From positions 1 through 5,956 of the forward strand of contig SLOZ01000082.1 in assembly GCA_007132255.1 (NCBI GenBank): DNA of 5,956 nt, given 5' to 3'. Both the position numbers and the translations under genes were made by a program. Below are positions 1 through 5,956 of the stretch, piece by piece; the stretch's first letter is position 1, and every line of letters begins with the position of its first letter. The notes below the pieces were generated by a model. It searched no databases. It was given only the letters and a program-made list of their open reading frames with translations, and was not told the origin of the DNA. Origin of the DNA: Limnochordia bacterium (lineage in GTDB: Bacteria; Bacillota; Limnochordia; Darwinibacteriales; B1SED10-159).

Positions 1-1
1 A

Positions 2-1762
2 CCGCTGGCGGCACAGGAAACCGCTGTTGCCGAACATGATCTGCCGACCGAGGTTTCACAGACCTTCAAGGTGACGGAACCGCAGTTATGGACCTTAGAC
101 ACCCCGTCAATCTACACAGTGCAGAGCCAAGTGTTGGTTAACGAAGAGATTGTCGATACAGTGACAACGCCGTTTGGAATCCGCTCCGTAACCATCGATC
201 CTGTAAATGGCTTCCAGCTCAATGGCGAAAGCATTTTGCTGAAAGGAGGCTGCGTCCACCATGACTGTGGTGTCTTGGGAGCAGCTGCTTACGATCGCGC
301 CGAGGAACGGAAAGTAGAGCTGCTGCAGGCCAGCGGTTTCAATGCGGTCCGCTGTGCCCATAATCCACCATCACCGGCTTTCTTGGACGCCTGCGACCGG
401 CTGGGCATGTTGGTCATCAACGAAGCCTTCGACTGCTGGCAGGAAAGCAAGAATGTCAACGACTACGGAGTGGTCTTCGAGACGTGGTGGCAGGAGGATA
501 TCGCTTCGATGGTGCGTCGGGATCGCAATCATCCCAGCGTTATCATGTGGTCCACCGGTAACGAAATCCTTGAACGCGACGGCCGCAACGACGGCTATCG
601 ATACGCCCGCCAACTGGCCGAATCGGTCCGCCAGCTGGACCCAACTCGGGCCATCACCAACGGTTTGTGCGGGCTTTGGTACGATCCAGAAGCCAGCGGT
701 TTAGCGGCTAACCTAGCCAACCAGGATCACGATGACAAGGACCATTGGGGAGCCTTGACGGCACCATTTGCCGAACCGTTAGATGTGGTTGGGTATAACT
801 ACCTGCGCCATCGCTATGCCGAAGATGCCGAAAAGTTTCCAGGTCGGATCATATGCGGTACCGAAACATTCCCTAAAGAAGCCTTTGAGTACTGGGAAGC
901 CACCGAGACCCTGCCCCACGTGATTGGCGATTTCGTATGGACAAGCTGGGATTACTTAGGCGAAGCCGGCATTGGCCACGTTTGGTATGATGGCCAGAAG
1001 GGCTTTCTCGGGGAGTATCCCTGGCACCAAGCCTACTGTGGTGACCTCGACATCTGCGGCTTCAAACGACCACAATCCTATTATAGGGACTGCGTTTGGG
1101 GAATCGCCCAGCAGCCGTATCTGGCTGTCTACAAACCCGAACACCATGGCAAGGACGCAGATATCTCCGCATGGGGCTGGCCCGACGTCGTTCACTCCTG
1201 GACATGGCCGGGTTGGGAGCAGCAGCCGACCACAGTCGACGTCTACTGCGTTGACGACGAGGTGGAATTACTAGTAAACGGCAGATCGTTGGGCCGCAAA
1301 CCAGCTGGAAAAGCGCAGCGTTACACGGCATCATTCGACGTGGTTTACGAACCCGGGGTCTTGACCGCTGTGGGCTACCAGCAGAATCAAGAAGTGTCTC
1401 GCAGCCAGTTAGTGACTGCCAGCACACCGACTCGTATCCAATTGACGCCGGATCGGACACAACTGCGGGCTGAGTACGGTGACCTCGCCTTTGTCACGGT
1501 CGAACTGCTGGATGAAGCTGGGCATATAGTGGACAATGCAGACGAGCAGCTGTTCTTCACAGCCAGCGGTGTCGGAAGCGTCGTCGCTGTGGGCAACGGT
1601 GATCCAGTCAGCGAAGAAATGTATGTCGGTTCCAGCCGCAAGGTCCATCAGGGCCGGGCATTGGTCGTACTGCGTACATCTGGGGAAGCCGGCGGTTTGA
1701 GTCTTAACGTGTCGGCCGAAGGCATTCCGGCAGCAGAACTGCAGCTAACTGTGGTCGATTGA
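2..1762 (+). CDS. Glycoside hydrolase family 2 enzyme (beta-galactosidase-like), 5' end cut by the window
   Basis: Probable exo-glycosidase of family GH2 that removes a sugar, likely beta-galactosyl, from oligosaccharides or glycans. The frame is open from base 2, so the first in-frame GTG (71) is not the true start. Family members usually run to about 800 residues, so the N-terminal jelly-roll domain lies upstream. The visible 586 residues begin in the Ig-like domain (PQLWTLDTPSIYTV, then FGIRSV). A TIM barrel follows, with the GH2 signature VRCAHNPPSPAF and DACDRLGMLVINEAF. Acid/base Glu is residue 188 of the fragment (STGNE, bases 563-565). Nucleophile Glu is residue 288 (CGTET, bases 863-865). 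Residues of about 395-470 resemble the DUF4982 domain (LLVNGRSLGRK), and a final Ig-like domain reaches the TGA stop. No signal peptide can be judged. Exact substrate is unresolved; beta-galactosidase is the best guess from this domain arrangement, beta-glucuronidase or beta-mannosidase being alternatives. Confidence 0.9.
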   Translation, partial: PLAAQETAVAEHDLPTEVSQTFKVTEPQLWTLDTPSIYTVQSQVLVNEEIVDTVTTPFGIRSVTIDPVNGFQLNGESILLKGGCVHHDCGVLGAAAYDRAEERKVELLQASGFNAVRCAHNPPSPAFLDACDRLGMLVINEAFDCWQESKNVNDYGVVFETWWQEDIASMVRRDRNHPSVIMWSTGNEILERDGRNDGYRYARQLAESVRQLDPTRAITNGLCGLWYDPEASGLAANLANQDHDDKDHWGALTAPFAEPLDVVGYNYLRHRYAEDAEKFPGRIICGTETFPKEAFEYWEATETLPHVIGDFVWTSWDYLGEAGIGHVWYDGQKGFLGEYPWHQAYCGDLDICGFKRPQSYYRDCVWGIAQQPYLAVYKPEHHGKDADISAWGWPDVVHSWTWPGWEQQPTTVDVYCVDDEVELLVNGRSLGRKPAGKAQRYTASFDVVYEPGVLTAVGYQQNQEVSRSQLVTASTPTRIQLTPDRTQLRAEYGDLAFVTVELLDEAGHIVDNADEQLFFTASGVGSVVAVGNGDPVSEEMYVGSSRKVHQGRALVVLRTSGEAGGLSLNVSAEGIPAAELQLTVVD

Positions 1763-1800
1763 GCAACTGCTGACAACTGCCGTTTCGCAGCAAATTGAAT

Positions 1801-1840
1801 GAGACCCTTCATCGTTGATGAAGGGTCTCTCTGTTTCTTT
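1801..1840 (+). terminator. Rho-independent terminator after the GH2 gene
   Basis: A perfect 13-bp inverted repeat (1801-1813 with 1817-1829) closes on a three-base GTT loop, 38 bases after the GH2 stop. It is followed on the plus strand by the T-rich stretch TCTGTTTCTTT (1830-1840). That polarity fits termination of the GH2 transcript. The convergent ilvE gene ends at 1916, so its transcript would also meet this hairpin, but the minus-strand side has only ATTCAATTTG after the stem, so termination in that direction would be weaker. Confidence 0.85.
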
Positions 1841-1915
1841 GGATTCGGCGGCACATGCTGCTGGCTACCGCCTATGCCGTGTCACGCTCAGCACAAAGCT
1901 GCGTGCCACCCGCTG

Positions 1916-2974
1916 TTAGACCTTGACCGTCCAACCAAACGTATCCTCGAGGCTGCCTGTTTGGATACCCGTCAGGGTTGTGTAGAGTCGTTTGGCCAAT
2001 GGGCCAGTTTCTTTGCTGATCTTGATGATTTCCGATCCCCAACACAACTCACCAATGGGAGAGATCACGGCAGCGGTTCCAGTTCCGAAAGCTTCTACCA
2101 GCTTACCTTCTTGAAAAGCCTGGTGCAGCTCGTCGATGGACAGTTTGCGCTCACTGACCTTCACATCCCAGCTGCGCAGTAGCTCCATGACAGATTGGCG
2201 CGTAATACCAGGAAGAATCGTGCCTTCCAAGGGTGGCGTTATGACTTCATCGCCAATTTGGAAAAAGACATTCATGGCACCGACTTCCTCTACGTATTTC
2301 TGCTCTACACCATCAAGCCACAGCACCTGCACGTAGCCCTTTTGCGCCGCTTTCTGCTGGGCCTTCAGACTGGCTGCATAATTGCCGGCCGTCTTCGCAT
2401 ACCCAGTCCCGCCGCGCACCGCTCTTACAAATTCGGTCTCTACATAAATATTGACCGGGTTGATGCCCTGTGGATAGTATGCTGCAACCGGAGAAAGGAT
2501 AACGATGAACTGGTAGTTTTGCGATACCCGCAGTCCCAAGAATGCATCCGTGGCAATGATAAATGGACGAATATACAGCGACGTACCTTCCGCCTTGGGA
2601 ACCCACTGGCGCTCCAGATCCACCAAGGTCTTCACCGCTTCCAGGGCAAACACCTCATCAATGGGCGGAATGCAGATCCGGTCATTGCTTTGGTTAATCC
2701 GCTGCATATTCTGCTCCGGCCGAAACAGCTGGATGGCCCCATCAGCAGTGGCGTAAGCCTTCATACCCTCAAAGATAGCCTGGCCATAGTGGAACACCGC
2801 AGTAGCAGGATCATATTCCAATGGTCCGTAGGGAACAATGCGAGCATCATGCCAACCCTGCTCAGGGTTGTAATCCATAATGAACATGTGGTCGGTGAAT
2901 ATCTTACCGAACTGCAGGTTGCTCTCGTCGGGCTTTTGTTTCGGGGTATCTGTCTTGTTAACAGTTATGTTCAT
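1916..2974 (-). CDS. ilvE: Branched-chain amino acid aminotransferase
   Basis: Cytoplasmic PLP-dependent class IV (fold type IV) aminotransferase that interconverts leucine, isoleucine and valine with their 2-oxo acids, using glutamate/2-oxoglutarate; it is the last step of branched-chain amino acid synthesis. At 352 residues it matches the longer type II form seen in many Gram-positive bacteria and related to eukaryotic BCAT, rather than the roughly 310-residue E. coli type. Visible signatures are FHYGQAIFEGMKAY (62-75), the predicted PLP Schiff-base Lys194 in GYAKTAGNYAASLKAQ, VLWLDG (217-222), EEVGAMNVFF (229-238), PPLEGTILPGITRQ (247-260) and EAFGTGTAAVISPIG (294-308). The ATG is preceded by in-frame TGA three codons upstream and a GGAAAGGG Shine-Dalgarno about 9 bases away, so the start is firm. 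It is separated by 243 bp from the upstream gene and is not next to other ilv or leu genes, suggesting its own transcript. Confidence 0.95.
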   Translation of the reverse strand: MNITVNKTDTPKQKPDESNLQFGKIFTDHMFIMDYNPEQGWHDARIVPYGPLEYDPATAVFHYGQAIFEGMKAYATADGAIQLFRPEQNMQRINQSNDRICIPPIDEVFALEAVKTLVDLERQWVPKAEGTSLYIRPFIIATDAFLGLRVSQNYQFIVILSPVAAYYPQGINPVNIYVETEFVRAVRGGTGYAKTAGNYAASLKAQQKAAQKGYVQVLWLDGVEQKYVEEVGAMNVFFQIGDEVITPPLEGTILPGITRQSVMELLRSWDVKVSERKLSIDELHQAFQEGKLVEAFGTGTAAVISPIGELCWGSEIIKISKETGPLAKRLYTTLTGIQTGSLEDTFGWTVKV

Positions 2975-2983
2975 CCGCCATCA

Positions 2984-2991
2984 CCCTTTCC
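2984..2991 (-). promoter_or_regulatory. Ribosome binding site of ilvE
   Basis: GGAAAGGG on the minus strand lies 9 bases before the ilvE ATG at 2974. The intervening bases include an in-frame TGA (2983-2981), which rules out any more upstream start for this frame. Overlapping GTG (2984) and ATG (2981) codons are out of frame. Confidence 0.7.
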
Positions 2992-3067
2992 TTTTTGCCT
3001 TTTGTAGCCAAAGTTCGCCTCGTTTTGAGCATAACCCTGCCGCCGAAGTAATTTTCCTCGTCCCGTA

Positions 3068-3139
3068 CTAGCCACACCACAGACCCAGGCAAGTTTGGCA
3101 CAGCATGGCAGCATGTTGCCTTAATACCCATTCAGGCAT
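3068..3139 (-). other. Possible short leader ORF (23 codons) upstream of ilvE
   Basis: An ATG at 3139 is preceded by a purine-rich AGGGGGG site five bases away, and the frame stays open for 23 codons to a TAG at 3070-3068. The peptide contains one Val, four Leu, two Trp and three Cys codons, ending CLGLWCG. It lies 93 bp before ilvE. Known ilv/leu attenuator peptides carry runs of branched-chain codons; here they are scattered, and I see no strong terminator between this ORF and ilvE. It may be chance. Confidence 0.2.
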
Positions 3140-3159
3140 GGAATCCCCCCTACCAAAGA

Positions 3160-3191
3160 CGCCTCGACCCAACCGCAGCGGAATCGAGGCG
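3160..3191 (-). terminator. Probable terminator hairpin after the IMPase gene
   Basis: An 8-bp perfect inverted repeat (CGCCTCGA 3160-3167 with TCGAGGCG 3184-3191) flanks a 16-base loop that itself contains a small palindrome CCGCAGCGG (3173-3181). On the minus strand it starts 26 bases after the IMPase stop and is followed by TCTTTGG, a short and weak T tract. Position and GC-rich stem support a transcription end for the permease/phosphatase cluster; the poor T tract lowers confidence and partial read-through into ilvE is possible. Confidence 0.5.
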
Positions 3192-3217
3192 CCTATGCTG
3201 CTGCTCAAAGAGTAATC

Positions 3218-4000
3218 CTACGAACGCGGTACGAAAGCAGCTCGAAAAGCTTCGACCAACACGGGCGGTCCGGACAGCATATCTCCGGCGTTTAACGGTC
3301 GGAAGTGACCATCCCAGTTCACGGCAAGACCGCCTGCTTCCCGCACTAGCAGTGCGCCTGCAGCAATATCCCAAGGATTTGTTTGCAGGTAGAAGGCCAT
3401 ATCCAAACGGCCACTGGCGGCATAGGCCATGCCCAAACATGTGGAACCGAGCATGCGTACATTGCCAACACGCTTCGTGAAGTCGGGGTGAAGTACGGGA
3501 TGACGAACGTTTTGCGGACTGTCGTGCAGTTCTGTTCCCAAGGACGATTGGGTCAAATCGGTCTGCTGCGAAACTTGAATCGGATGGTCATTGCAAAACG
3601 CCCCTTGGCCTTGGGCTGCAGAAAACACTTCATCGTGGTAAGGATCCACCACAGCCCCGACCAGAGGGCGCCCATGGTGCAGAAGGGCCACAGATACACT
3701 GAAGAAAGGAATGCCACTGATATAATTCATTGTGCCATCGATCGGATCGATGACCCACAGATACGGCGCATCGATATTCTGCGACAGAACTTCTTCGGTC
3801 AAGATACCATGTTCAGGGAAACGATCTTGGATGGCACTGACAATGTGACGCTCCGCTGTTAGATCCGCCTCCGTGAAAAAGTCGGCCCTGCCCTTGCGAG
3901 TCAACGTGTGTTCACTGCGCCAAGCCCTGAGTGCACCGTTGGCCGCGCTGCCAGCCGTCGTTCTGCAGAAGTCAAGAGCTTCGTTTAGCGACTGTTTCAT
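3218..4000 (-). CDS. Inositol monophosphatase family protein
   Basis: Magnesium-dependent sugar/polyol phosphate phosphatase of the IMPase (SuhB) superfamily, 260 residues, the normal family length, presumably cytoplasmic. Metal-site motifs are all present: TEADLTAE (43-50), GILTEE (65-70) with the metal-binding Glu, the hallmark DPIDGT (85-90) with Asp85 and Asp88, and NPWDIAAGALLVREAGG (208-224) with Asp211. After DPIDGT the family usually has TN and HG(F/Y)P; here it is MN and SGIP, a mild departure. The ATG has a good AAGGCGGTG Shine-Dalgarno (4014-4006), five bases away. It starts 74 bp after the HAD gene on the same strand, so co-transcription is likely, and a hairpin follows it. Substrate cannot be told from sequence: inositol-1-phosphate, histidinol phosphate, fructose-1,6-bisphosphate or 3',5'-bisphosphate nucleotides are all known in this superfamily. 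Confidence 0.9.
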   Translation of the reverse strand: MKQSLNEALDFCRTTAGSAANGALRAWRSEHTLTRKGRADFFTEADLTAERHIVSAIQDRFPEHGILTEEVLSQNIDAPYLWVIDPIDGTMNYISGIPFFSVSVALLHHGRPLVGAVVDPYHDEVFSAAQGQGAFCNDHPIQVSQQTDLTQSSLGTELHDSPQNVRHPVLHPDFTKRVGNVRMLGSTCLGMAYAASGRLDMAFYLQTNPWDIAAGALLVREAGGLAVNWDGHFRPLNAGDMLSGPPVLVEAFRAAFVPRS

Positions 4001-4005
4001 ATCTA

Positions 4006-4014
4006 CACCGCCTT
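4006..4014 (-). promoter_or_regulatory. Ribosome binding site of the IMPase gene
   Basis: AAGGCGGTG on the minus strand differs by one base from the ideal AAGGAGGTG and sits five bases before the ATG at 4000, supporting that start. Confidence 0.7.
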
Positions 4015-4074
4015 AGGTTACAAGATATCCTTCATGGACGAGAATGGCAAACGAACACGGCACCGTGCATTGGT

Positions 4075-4890
4075 TTAGCGAAAAACACTGCCGAGGCTTG
4101 ACACCAAGATATCGGCATGCGCTGAGCCGTAAAGACCATAAGGATCAATCAAGCAGGTTCCCATGCCCAGCTGCGCCGCCGGATACACATCGTTAAGGTA
4201 GTTATCTCCCACGGCTAGGCAGCGTTGAGGGGCGAGATCGAGCTCAGCCATAATCCGCTGCAATACAGCCTTGCTGCACTGCGGTTTTCGGCTGTCAGGA
4301 TATACAGCGTGAACGATGTCGGTTAAGCCCAAATGGTTCAAGATCCGCTTAGTATCGGCCAAATCCGAATTGGTAGCAACGACTAATTGTGTCGATTCCC
4401 GTAGACCTGCAAGTCCTTCCTTAACACCGGGTATGGGCGTCAGTGATGCAGCATCGCTGGCCAGATAGTCCTTGGCCGCCAGATAGGCATCATAGGTTGA
4501 ATCCACACCATGGTGATAGGCACAAGCGGTGGGGATCCACCAATGGTCACCTATGGAGATCATCCACTGCATGTCGAATGCTACAGGGTCACTATAGAAG
4601 CGTCGGCGTTGGCGTTCGTCGAGTTCCTCACCCTGCCAATCCCATGCCCGCTGCACGCGCCCTTCGGGTGTAGCCTCTACTACTAAATCCCGGCGGCGGT
4701 CGTACACTCGCCCCATGCGCAGCACATGACGGCCCTGCTTCGCGGCGGCTTCGTCCTCCAGATACGCAGACCGATTGGCCTCGGGAAGCTTGTCTGCGAG
4801 GCGTTGCGAGAAATATGCAAAGTGATCTGTGTCTTCGTAGAGGGTGCCATCAAGGTCAAAAATAATGGCGTCCCATTGGCTCCAATCCAT
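4075..4890 (-). CDS. HAD-superfamily hydrolase with a long atypical cap
   Basis: Predicted cytoplasmic phosphatase or phosphotransferase of the haloacid dehalogenase superfamily, 271 residues. The four core motifs are visible: motif I IIFDLDGTLYED (9-20) with nucleophile Asp12 and Asp14; motif II VVATNSD (170-176); motif III Lys202 in SRKPQCSKAV; motif IV AVGDNYLND (226-234) with Asp229 and Asp234. Between motifs I and II lies a C1-type cap of about 130 residues. Its first half is rich in charge (residues 50-100), then comes a Trp/His-rich stretch (DMQWMISIGDHWWIP, 106-120, then CAYHHGVD), which I do not recognise from beta-phosphoglucomutase, phosphoglycolate phosphatase or phosphonoacetaldehyde hydrolase (PhnX). 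There is no PhnX-type cap lysine signature that I can point to. A GAGGAG ribosome binding site (4903-4898) lies 7 bases before the ATG. It sits 71 bp after the permease gene, same strand, so probably the same operon. Substrate unknown. Confidence 0.85.
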   Translation of the reverse strand: MDWSQWDAIIFDLDGTLYEDTDHFAYFSQRLADKLPEANRSAYLEDEAAAKQGRHVLRMGRVYDRRRDLVVEATPEGRVQRAWDWQGEELDERQRRRFYSDPVAFDMQWMISIGDHWWIPTACAYHHGVDSTYDAYLAAKDYLASDAASLTPIPGVKEGLAGLRESTQLVVATNSDLADTKRILNHLGLTDIVHAVYPDSRKPQCSKAVLQRIMAELDLAPQRCLAVGDNYLNDVYPAAQLGMGTCLIDPYGLYGSAHADILVSSLGSVFR

Positions 4891-4897
4891 GCGCTAT

Positions 4898-4903
4898 CTC
4901 CTC
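4898..4903 (-). promoter_or_regulatory. Ribosome binding site of the HAD gene
   Basis: GAGGAG on the minus strand with 7-base spacing to the ATG at 4890 supports this start. No promoter or terminator was seen in the 71-bp gap back to the permease gene. Confidence 0.7.
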
Positions 4904-4961
4904 GTTTCTGTCCTTCCCTGGCAACTGGCTGTTAAGCGCAGGCCACCGCTGCGACTGTTTT

Positions 4962-5750
4962 CTATACAATACGTTTTCGCACATAAGCACTGCTATAATC
5001 GATGACGGTAACGACCACCACAATGGCAATCATCGCCATACCCACAACGGGCCACCGTCGAAACTGCAGGGCTTGCAGAAGCAGCACCCCGATGCCACCG
5101 GCACCGACAAGCCCCAAGGTTGCAGCCGCTCGCATGTTGATTTCAAAACGATACAGTGATGTGGCGATAAACTCTGGCATAACCTGCGGCAAAATGGCAT
5201 ACCAAACAATCTCCACGCGGGTGGCTCCGGTGGATGTCAGTGCTTCCACGGGACCGGGATCGATGTTCTCGATGATATCGGCATAAAGTTTACCCAGCAT
5301 GCCGATGGAGTGGATACCTACGGCCATCAATCCCGCCATGGGACCCGGACCGTAGGACGCCACGAAAAAAATGGCCAGGATAATCTCTGGGAAGGTACGA
5401 ATAGCGTTTAAAACTTGTTTTCCGAACAGAGACAAAAACCTGTACACTAAGACGTTTTGGGCAGCGAAGAAGCCCAAAGGGATCGCCAAGACACTGCCGA
5501 TGGTCGTTCCCAAGATAGCTATGTACAGGGACTGCATCATGCCCTCCATAGCCCGCTGCCGCATGGACCAATCCGGCGGGAACATGTTGTCGATGATGCG
5601 GCCAATCGACGGTAGACCCCGCTGGAGTCGAGCCAGATCGAAACGCACACCAGAAGCTGCCCAGACGAACACATAGACAACCGCCGCCAGAATCAGCAGT
5701 CGTTTCGCCAACTCCCAATAATTGCGCTGTTGAACCCTCTGTATACTCAT
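4962..5750 (-). CDS. phnE: PhnE-type phosphonate ABC transporter permease (second of a tandem pair)
   Basis: Inner-membrane permease of a PhnCDE-type ABC importer (BPD_transp_1 fold), 262 residues, a usual length. Hydrophobic segments suggest about six membrane helices: roughly 17-34, 74-98, 118-134, 138-155, 208-228 and 234-252. The cytoplasmic EAA loop that contacts the ATPase reads EALTSTGATRVEIVWYAILP (169-188), and the family's GLVGAGGIG follows (213-221). The ATG at 5750 is chosen because GAGGTT (5762-5757) stands six bases before it and the upstream gene's TGA overlaps it as TGATG; an in-frame TTG at 5753 would be too close to the ribosome binding site. The transported solute could be phosphonate, phosphite or an organophosphate ester; the binding protein that would decide this is not in the window. 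Confidence 0.9.
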   Translation of the reverse strand: MSIQRVQQRNYWELAKRLLILAAVVYVFVWAASGVRFDLARLQRGLPSIGRIIDNMFPPDWSMRQRAMEGMMQSLYIAILGTTIGSVLAIPLGFFAAQNVLVYRFLSLFGKQVLNAIRTFPEIILAIFFVASYGPGPMAGLMAVGIHSIGMLGKLYADIIENIDPGPVEALTSTGATRVEIVWYAILPQVMPEFIATSLYRFEINMRAAATLGLVGAGGIGVLLLQALQFRRWPVVGMAMIAIVVVVTVIDYSSAYVRKRIV

Positions 5751-5956
5751 CAAATCAACCTCGCTCTCAAGCGGGAACTGACAAAGTCAATCAACACAAC
5801 AAAAAAGAACGTGGCTAGAATCACGGTTGCTGCACTTTCGTAGCGAAACAGATCTAACTGGGTCTTCAGAAGCTGTCCCACACCACCAGCACCCACGACA
5901 CCGAGTACCGTCGATACGCGGATGTTGATCTCGAGAACATACAGAACATAGCTGAC
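5750..5956 (-). CDS. phnE: PhnE-type ABC permease, C-terminal part (first of a tandem pair), 5' end beyond the window
   Basis: The minus strand is open from the right edge to a TGA at 5752-5750, giving 68 C-terminal residues. They include EINIRVSTVLGVVGAGGVG (9-27) and end in a hydrophobic helix followed by LIDFVSSRLRARLI. This aligns without gaps to the end of the downstream permease: both have EIN-R, VGAGG-G, then ID--S---R-R-(I). The two are therefore paralogous subunits of the same importer, as in known phnE1-phnE2 pairs. The stop shares its A with the start of the next gene (TGATG), suggesting translational coupling and roughly equal synthesis of the two subunits. The EAA loop and earlier helices lie outside the window, and the ATPase (PhnC) and binding protein (PhnD) genes would be expected further to the right. 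Confidence 0.88.
   Translation of the reverse strand, partial: VSYVLYVLEINIRVSTVLGVVGAGGVGQLLKTQLDLFRYESAATVILATFFFVVLIDFVSSRLRARLI
5757..5762 (-). promoter_or_regulatory. Ribosome binding site deciding the start of the second permease
   Basis: GAGGTT on the minus strand lies inside the last codons of the upstream permease gene, six bases before the ATG at 5750. It favours that ATG over the adjacent in-frame TTG at 5753. Confidence 0.55.

Larger units (their letters stand above)
2975..3217 (-). other. Non-coding gap between the IMPase gene and ilvE, likely ilvE 5' region
   Basis: This 243-bp stretch holds no convincing gene. Going in the direction of ilvE transcription it contains the hairpin at 3160-3191, a short ORF with a good ribosome binding site (3068-3139), a small imperfect hairpin with GGCA/TGCC and CATG/CATG arms (3097-3120), and the ilvE ribosome binding site. 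It should contain the ilvE promoter, but I see no good -35/-10 pair. The best candidate is TTGCCT then TAGTAC with a 16-base spacer, which is a poor match. I see no T-box consensus (AGGGTGG followed by ACCGCG). Confidence 0.5.

Noticed and set aside
71..1762. Taking GTG at 71 as the start of the GH2 gene
   Set aside because: The frame is open to the left edge and the codons before 71 encode sequence that fits the GH2 Ig-like domain, so the gene begins outside the window.
1847..1872. GGCGG/CCGCC inverted repeat as an ilvE terminator
   Set aside because: Five-base arms are separated by 16 bases and no T tract follows on the minus strand.
2195..3007. Long plus-strand open frame of 270 codons opposite ilvE
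   Set aside because: It lies antisense to the well-supported ilvE, shows no recognisable protein family, and is best explained by the codon pattern of the real gene.
3072..3098. Promoter TTGCCT-16-TAGTAC for ilvE
   Set aside because: Only four of six and three of six matches to the consensus; such a match is expected by chance, and it would overlap the possible leader ORF.
2975..3160. T-box or other riboswitch controlling ilvE
   Set aside because: Branched-chain amino acid genes of Bacillota often have T-box leaders, but the conserved AGGGTGG...ACCGCG element and a matching antiterminator are not visible on the minus strand, and the region is short for a complete T-box plus promoter.
4056..4067. 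Short palindrome CACGG-CA-CCGTG between the HAD and IMPase genes as terminator or operator
   Set aside because: The arms are only five bases, the loop would be two bases, and no T tract follows on the minus strand. It begins only a few bases downstream in sequence from the HAD gene's stop region and may be chance.

Overview
The window holds six protein-coding genes, two of them cut by the window edges. Base composition is moderate (about half G+C by eye) and most genes have purine-rich Shine-Dalgarno sites. A type II-like branched-chain aminotransferase and a tandem pair of PhnE-type permeases fit a bacterium, most plausibly a member of the Bacillota. This placement is an inference with modest confidence: there is no rRNA or other marker gene here.

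Layout. Positions 2-1762 (+) carry the C-terminal 586 residues of a glycoside hydrolase family 2 enzyme, followed by a strong hairpin at 1801-1829. All other genes lie on the minus strand, so reading from the right edge leftward gives their transcription order. First comes the C-terminal 68 residues of one PhnE-like ABC permease (5750-5956). A complete paralogous permease follows (4962-5750), overlapping it by one base in a TGATG junction. Next are a HAD-superfamily phosphatase-like protein (4075-4890) and an inositol-monophosphatase-family protein (3218-4000). A hairpin at 3160-3191 and a 243-bp non-coding gap separate these from ilvE, the branched-chain aminotransferase (1916-2974), which converges on the GH2 gene.

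How the genes may work together. The two permeases probably form a heterodimeric channel of a PhnCDE-type importer, whose ATPase and binding protein would lie beyond the right edge. Two different phosphatase-like enzymes lie directly downstream in the same orientation with gaps of 71-74 bp. This suggests, but does not prove, a small operon that imports a phosphorylated or phosphonate-like solute and releases phosphate or a diol or polyol from it. No C-P lyase or phosphonatase core gene is visible. ilvE looks like an independent unit for leucine, isoleucine and valine metabolism, and the GH2 gene is an unrelated carbohydrate-degradation function on the opposite strand.

I found no tRNA, rRNA, CRISPR array, insertion sequence or recognised riboswitch. 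The less ordinary points are the tandem permease plus double phosphatase arrangement, the atypical Trp/His-rich cap of the HAD protein, and a possible 23-codon leader ORF upstream of ilvE.
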